From NCBI RefSeq assembly GCF_014202075.1, contig NZ_JACHFZ010000003.1:310001-374000 (forward strand): 64,000 bases of DNA, written 5' to 3'. The stretch's first letter is position 1, and each line of letters starts with the position of its first letter. This stretch comes from Brevundimonas basaltis (GTDB lineage Bacteria > Pseudomonadota > Alphaproteobacteria > Caulobacterales > Caulobacteraceae). Position numbers and translations under genes: made by a program. Under the pieces are notes generated by a model. The model saw nothing but the letters and a program-made list of their open reading frames with translations, searched no databases and had not been told where the DNA came from. Shown piece after piece: positions 62,072 to 64,000 of this stretch.

Positions 62072-62896
62072 ATGACCGCCCTGCCCCTCAACGAGGTCCT
62101 GATGCTCCTCGCCGCCCTGGTGGCGGCGGGGCTGGCGGGCGGCGTGATCGCCGGCCTGTTCGGGGTCGGGGGCGGCACGGTGATCGTGCCGGCGGTGTTC
62201 TACGCCTTCGAGGTGCTGGGGATCGGCGGCGAAGGCAATCTGCACACCGCGATCGGGACCTCGCTGCTAACGATCGTCGCCACCTCGTGGCGGTCGCTGA
62301 GGGCGCACCGGACCCACGGAGCGGTCGACGAGGGGGTGCTGAAGACCTGGACGCCTTGGGTCGCGGTCGGGGCGCTGGTCGGGGCCGCCGTCGCGGGCGT
62401 CACCTCGATGGCGGGGCTGGCCCTCGTCTATGCCGTCTGCCTGGCGGCGGTGGCGGCTCAGATGGGGCTGATGCCGGAGGGTCATGCGCTGCGCAAGGAC
62501 CTGCCGACGGGCTGGGGGCGACGGGGTCTGGGGACCGTGATCGGCGGGCTGTCGGCGATGATGGGCATCGGCGGCGGCAGCTTCGGCGGCATGCTGATGT
62601 CGCTGTGCGGGCGGCCGATCCACCAGGCGGTGGCGACCGCCTCGGGCTTCGGGGTGGCCATCGGGACGGCGGCGACGCTTGGCTTCGTCGTGTTCGGCTG
62701 GGACGCCGGCGGGCGTCCGCCGCTGTCGCTCGGCTACGTCAACGTCCCGGGCGCGGTGGTGATGGCGGTGCTGACCACGGCGGTGGCGCCGTGGGGAGCG
62801 AAGCTGGCGCATTCTCTGGACCGGCGCGTGCTGCGCAAGGCGTTCGCGCTGTACCTGCTGGTCGCCGCAGCGCTGGTGGTCGCCAAGGCGGTGTGA
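62072..62896 (+). CDS. TSUP (TauE/SafE) family sulfite/anion exporter
   Basis: 274 residues from ATG 62072, about eight spans. GVIAGLFGVGGGTVIVPAVFYAFEVLG and GLSAMMGIGGGSFGGMLMSLCGRPIHQAVATASGFGVAIG are the duplicated TSUP motifs. Substrate unknown; the family exports sulfite, sulfonates or similar anions. Confidence 0.92.
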   Translation: MTALPLNEVLMLLAALVAAGLAGGVIAGLFGVGGGTVIVPAVFYAFEVLGIGGEGNLHTAIGTSLLTIVATSWRSLRAHRTHGAVDEGVLKTWTPWVAVGALVGAAVAGVTSMAGLALVYAVCLAAVAAQMGLMPEGHALRKDLPTGWGRRGLGTVIGGLSAMMGIGGGSFGGMLMSLCGRPIHQAVATASGFGVAIGTAATLGFVVFGWDAGGRPPLSLGYVNVPGAVVMAVLTTAVAPWGAKLAHSLDRRVLRKAFALYLLVAAALVVAKAV

Positions 62897-62905
62897 GGCC
62901 TGGCC

Positions 62906-63412
62906 CTAGGGGCGCAGCGTGATTTCGACCGGGGTGGCGCTGAACGAGGACAGGCGGCCGAGGTAGCTCATCCCGAGCAGGGAGTGCGGCAAACCGGCCT
63001 CGACGACCAGGGCCTCGACACTTTCGACGCGGGCGCCGGCGACGGCGACGTCGAGAAGCTGGACCGGGGCGGCGCGCACGGGTCCGGAGGCGGTGATCAC
63101 CGTGCCGGAAAAGTCCTCTGCCTCAAGCCTGAGACCGAGGCGGGCGGCGTCGTCGCGGGTCAGGGCCACGACGCTGGCGCCGGTGTCGACCATCACGCGG
63201 ACCGCGCGGCCCTCGATCAGGGCGTCGGCCCAGTAGTGGCCGTCGGCGGCCTTGAGCACCTGGGCGGGACCGCCGGTGGCGGGCGCGGCGGCGACCGGCA
63301 CGGCGGCCTGGGCCTGACTGCGCAGCCCCGCCTGATCCATCCACCAGGCGGTGGTCAGGGCCGAGGCGACGGCGAGGGCCATGACGGCCGCGGAGGAGAG
63401 GTCGAACCGCAT
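62906..63412 (-). CDS. Retropepsin-like aspartic protease, membrane-anchored
   Basis: 168 residues from ATG 63412. An N-terminal anchor (AVMALAVASALTTAWWM) is followed by a clan AA domain with VMVDTGASVVALT and HSLLGMSYLGRLSSF, as in TIGR02281-type proteobacterial proteases. Single active-site motif, so it would act as a dimer. Periplasmic role unknown. Confidence 0.9.
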   Translation of the reverse strand: MRFDLSSAAVMALAVASALTTAWWMDQAGLRSQAQAAVPVAAAPATGGPAQVLKAADGHYWADALIEGRAVRVMVDTGASVVALTRDDAARLGLRLEAEDFSGTVITASGPVRAAPVQLLDVAVAGARVESVEALVVEAGLPHSLLGMSYLGRLSSFSATPVEITLRP

Positions 63413-63530
63413 GGCCGTGTTGTCGCACGGCGCCGTTGGTATGCGGTGAAGAGGGATGGTTGGCGGAGGGTTAAACGCGCAGCAGGCAGCAGGCAGCAGG
63501 AGAGAGCGTCCGGAGGCTGCAGCCAGTCGG

Positions 63531-63761
63531 CTATTTCGAATCCTCCGTTGCCTGCTGCCTGCCGCCTGTCGCCTCCCTCGCCGGGAGCTCCGCCATGATC
63601 CGGGCCCGCTCGGCGTCTGACAGGCTGCTCCAGCCGCCGATCTCGGACAGGGTGCGCCAGCACCCGAGGCAGAGGCCCGAGGCGCCATCGACGATGCAGA
63701 CCTTGACGCAGGGCGTGGCGATCGAGCGGGGCGGGCCGGGGAGCGACGGCGGAGCGGACAT
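63531..63761 (-). CDS. DUF1289 protein
   Basis: 76 residues with the family core PCVKVCIVDGASGLCLGCWRTLSEIGGWSSLSDAERARIMAELP, four cysteines suggesting a metal site. The start at 63761 has only a weak ribosome site. DUF1289 proteins are widespread; function unknown. Confidence 0.85.
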   Translation of the reverse strand: MSAPPSLPGPPRSIATPCVKVCIVDGASGLCLGCWRTLSEIGGWSSLSDAERARIMAELPAREATGGRQQATEDSK

Positions 63762-63831
63762 GAGGGACCAGTAGCCGCTCGAAGGCGCGCGGGGAATTGT
63801 CGGCGGCGGCCGGATGGGGCACTGCTGGCGC

Positions 63832-64000
63832 ATGACCCTGATCCAGACGGAACGACGCGGCGCGATCGAAATATGGACGCTGTCCCGGCCCGAGCGGCTG
63901 AACGCCCTGCCCGACCTCGAAGACGGCGAGGCCTTCGCGGCGGCCTGCGCGGCCGTCAACGCCGACGCCGCGGTGCGCTGCGTGGTGATCACGGGCGAGG
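63832..64000 (+). CDS. Enoyl-CoA hydratase/isomerase family, N-terminus only
   Basis: Open to the right edge (56 codons). TLIQTERRGAIEIWTLSRPERLNAL and AVRCVVITGE follow the crotonase N-terminal strand-turn-strand pattern. Most of the protein, including the oxyanion-hole glycine, is outside the window, so subfamily cannot be judged. Confidence 0.85.
   Translation, partial: MTLIQTERRGAIEIWTLSRPERLNALPDLEDGEAFAAACAAVNADAAVRCVVITGE

Noticed and set aside
63478..63570. GCAGCAGG-type repeats with an inverse copy as a possible mobile-element end
   Set aside because: Looks like a microsatellite-type repeat on either side of the DUF1289 gene end; no target duplication or transposase.

Overview
The window looks like a chromosomal segment of a Caulobacterales alphaproteobacterium, most likely Brevundimonas or a close relative. 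The support is very high G+C, a near-canonical CtrA response regulator, a DivJ-like histidine kinase, GANTC (CcrM) clusters, CtrA-box flagellar promoters, a CarD/CdnL regulator and a SigF/NrsF metal-stress module of the Caulobacter type. Species assignment is inference.

Layout. 1-3540: NAD-synthesis operon read leftward (nadA, a 37-codon small ORF, an M50 metalloprotease, nadB cut by the window edge) behind palindromic operators. 3608-5216: ada-ogt alkylation-repair pair, in which Ada has lost its glycosylase domain. 5280-13010: SLC13-type transporter, PadR regulator with its membrane partner, malate synthase G, RhlE-type helicase. 13176-16878: small exported protein, newly noticed 43-aa zinc-ribbon ORF, ctrA with its methylation-rich upstream region, a DnaA-C-terminal-like protein, a DUF6456 protein, an exported protein and sufE. 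17040-25642: DivJ-like kinase and two flagellar blocks (fliQ-fliR-flhB; flgB-flgC-fliE with divergent fliO-fliP). The two blocks share a 39-bp CtrA promoter module. folE, an acyltransferase and a VOC protein lie between them. 25764-30000: HU, a 961-aa exported AMIN/TPR-like protein, PncC, DUF983.

30016-33661 is a complete bufferin-type copper-stress RiPP locus: nrsF and sigF facing bufA-bufB-bufC-bufD. Perfect GTAACC-N16-CGAA promoters lie on both strands between them. A tRNA-Arg, an SUV3-like helicase with an S4 protein, fdxA, carD, rpmB, an M1 lipoprotein peptidase with a sensor kinase, a transglutaminase, an HNH nuclease, a TRIC channel, a second-type AlkA, gluQ, a PPK2 kinase, an extensin-like protein, cspA and an EamA transporter follow.

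50200-55046 is the accessory part. It holds dispersed inverted repeats, a REP hairpin cluster, a DpnI-like restriction-enzyme remnant, and a low-G+C two-gene module (DUF262 protein plus an OLD-like ABC ATPase/TOPRIM protein). I read this module as a candidate anti-phage system. From 55047 the core genome resumes: uvrB, an MscS channel, a second MGMT with an atypical VCHRV site, a lipoprotein, an NRAMP-like transporter without DPGN, a CVNH-like repeat protein, a TSUP exporter, a retropepsin-like protease, a DUF1289 protein and a cut crotonase gene.

Themes: DNA alkylation repair is spread over ada, two ogt genes, alkA and uvrB. The glycosylase domain missing from Ada may be supplied by the stand-alone AlkA. 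Cell-cycle control (CtrA, DivJ-like, CcrM sites) and flagellar export genes are linked through shared promoter elements.
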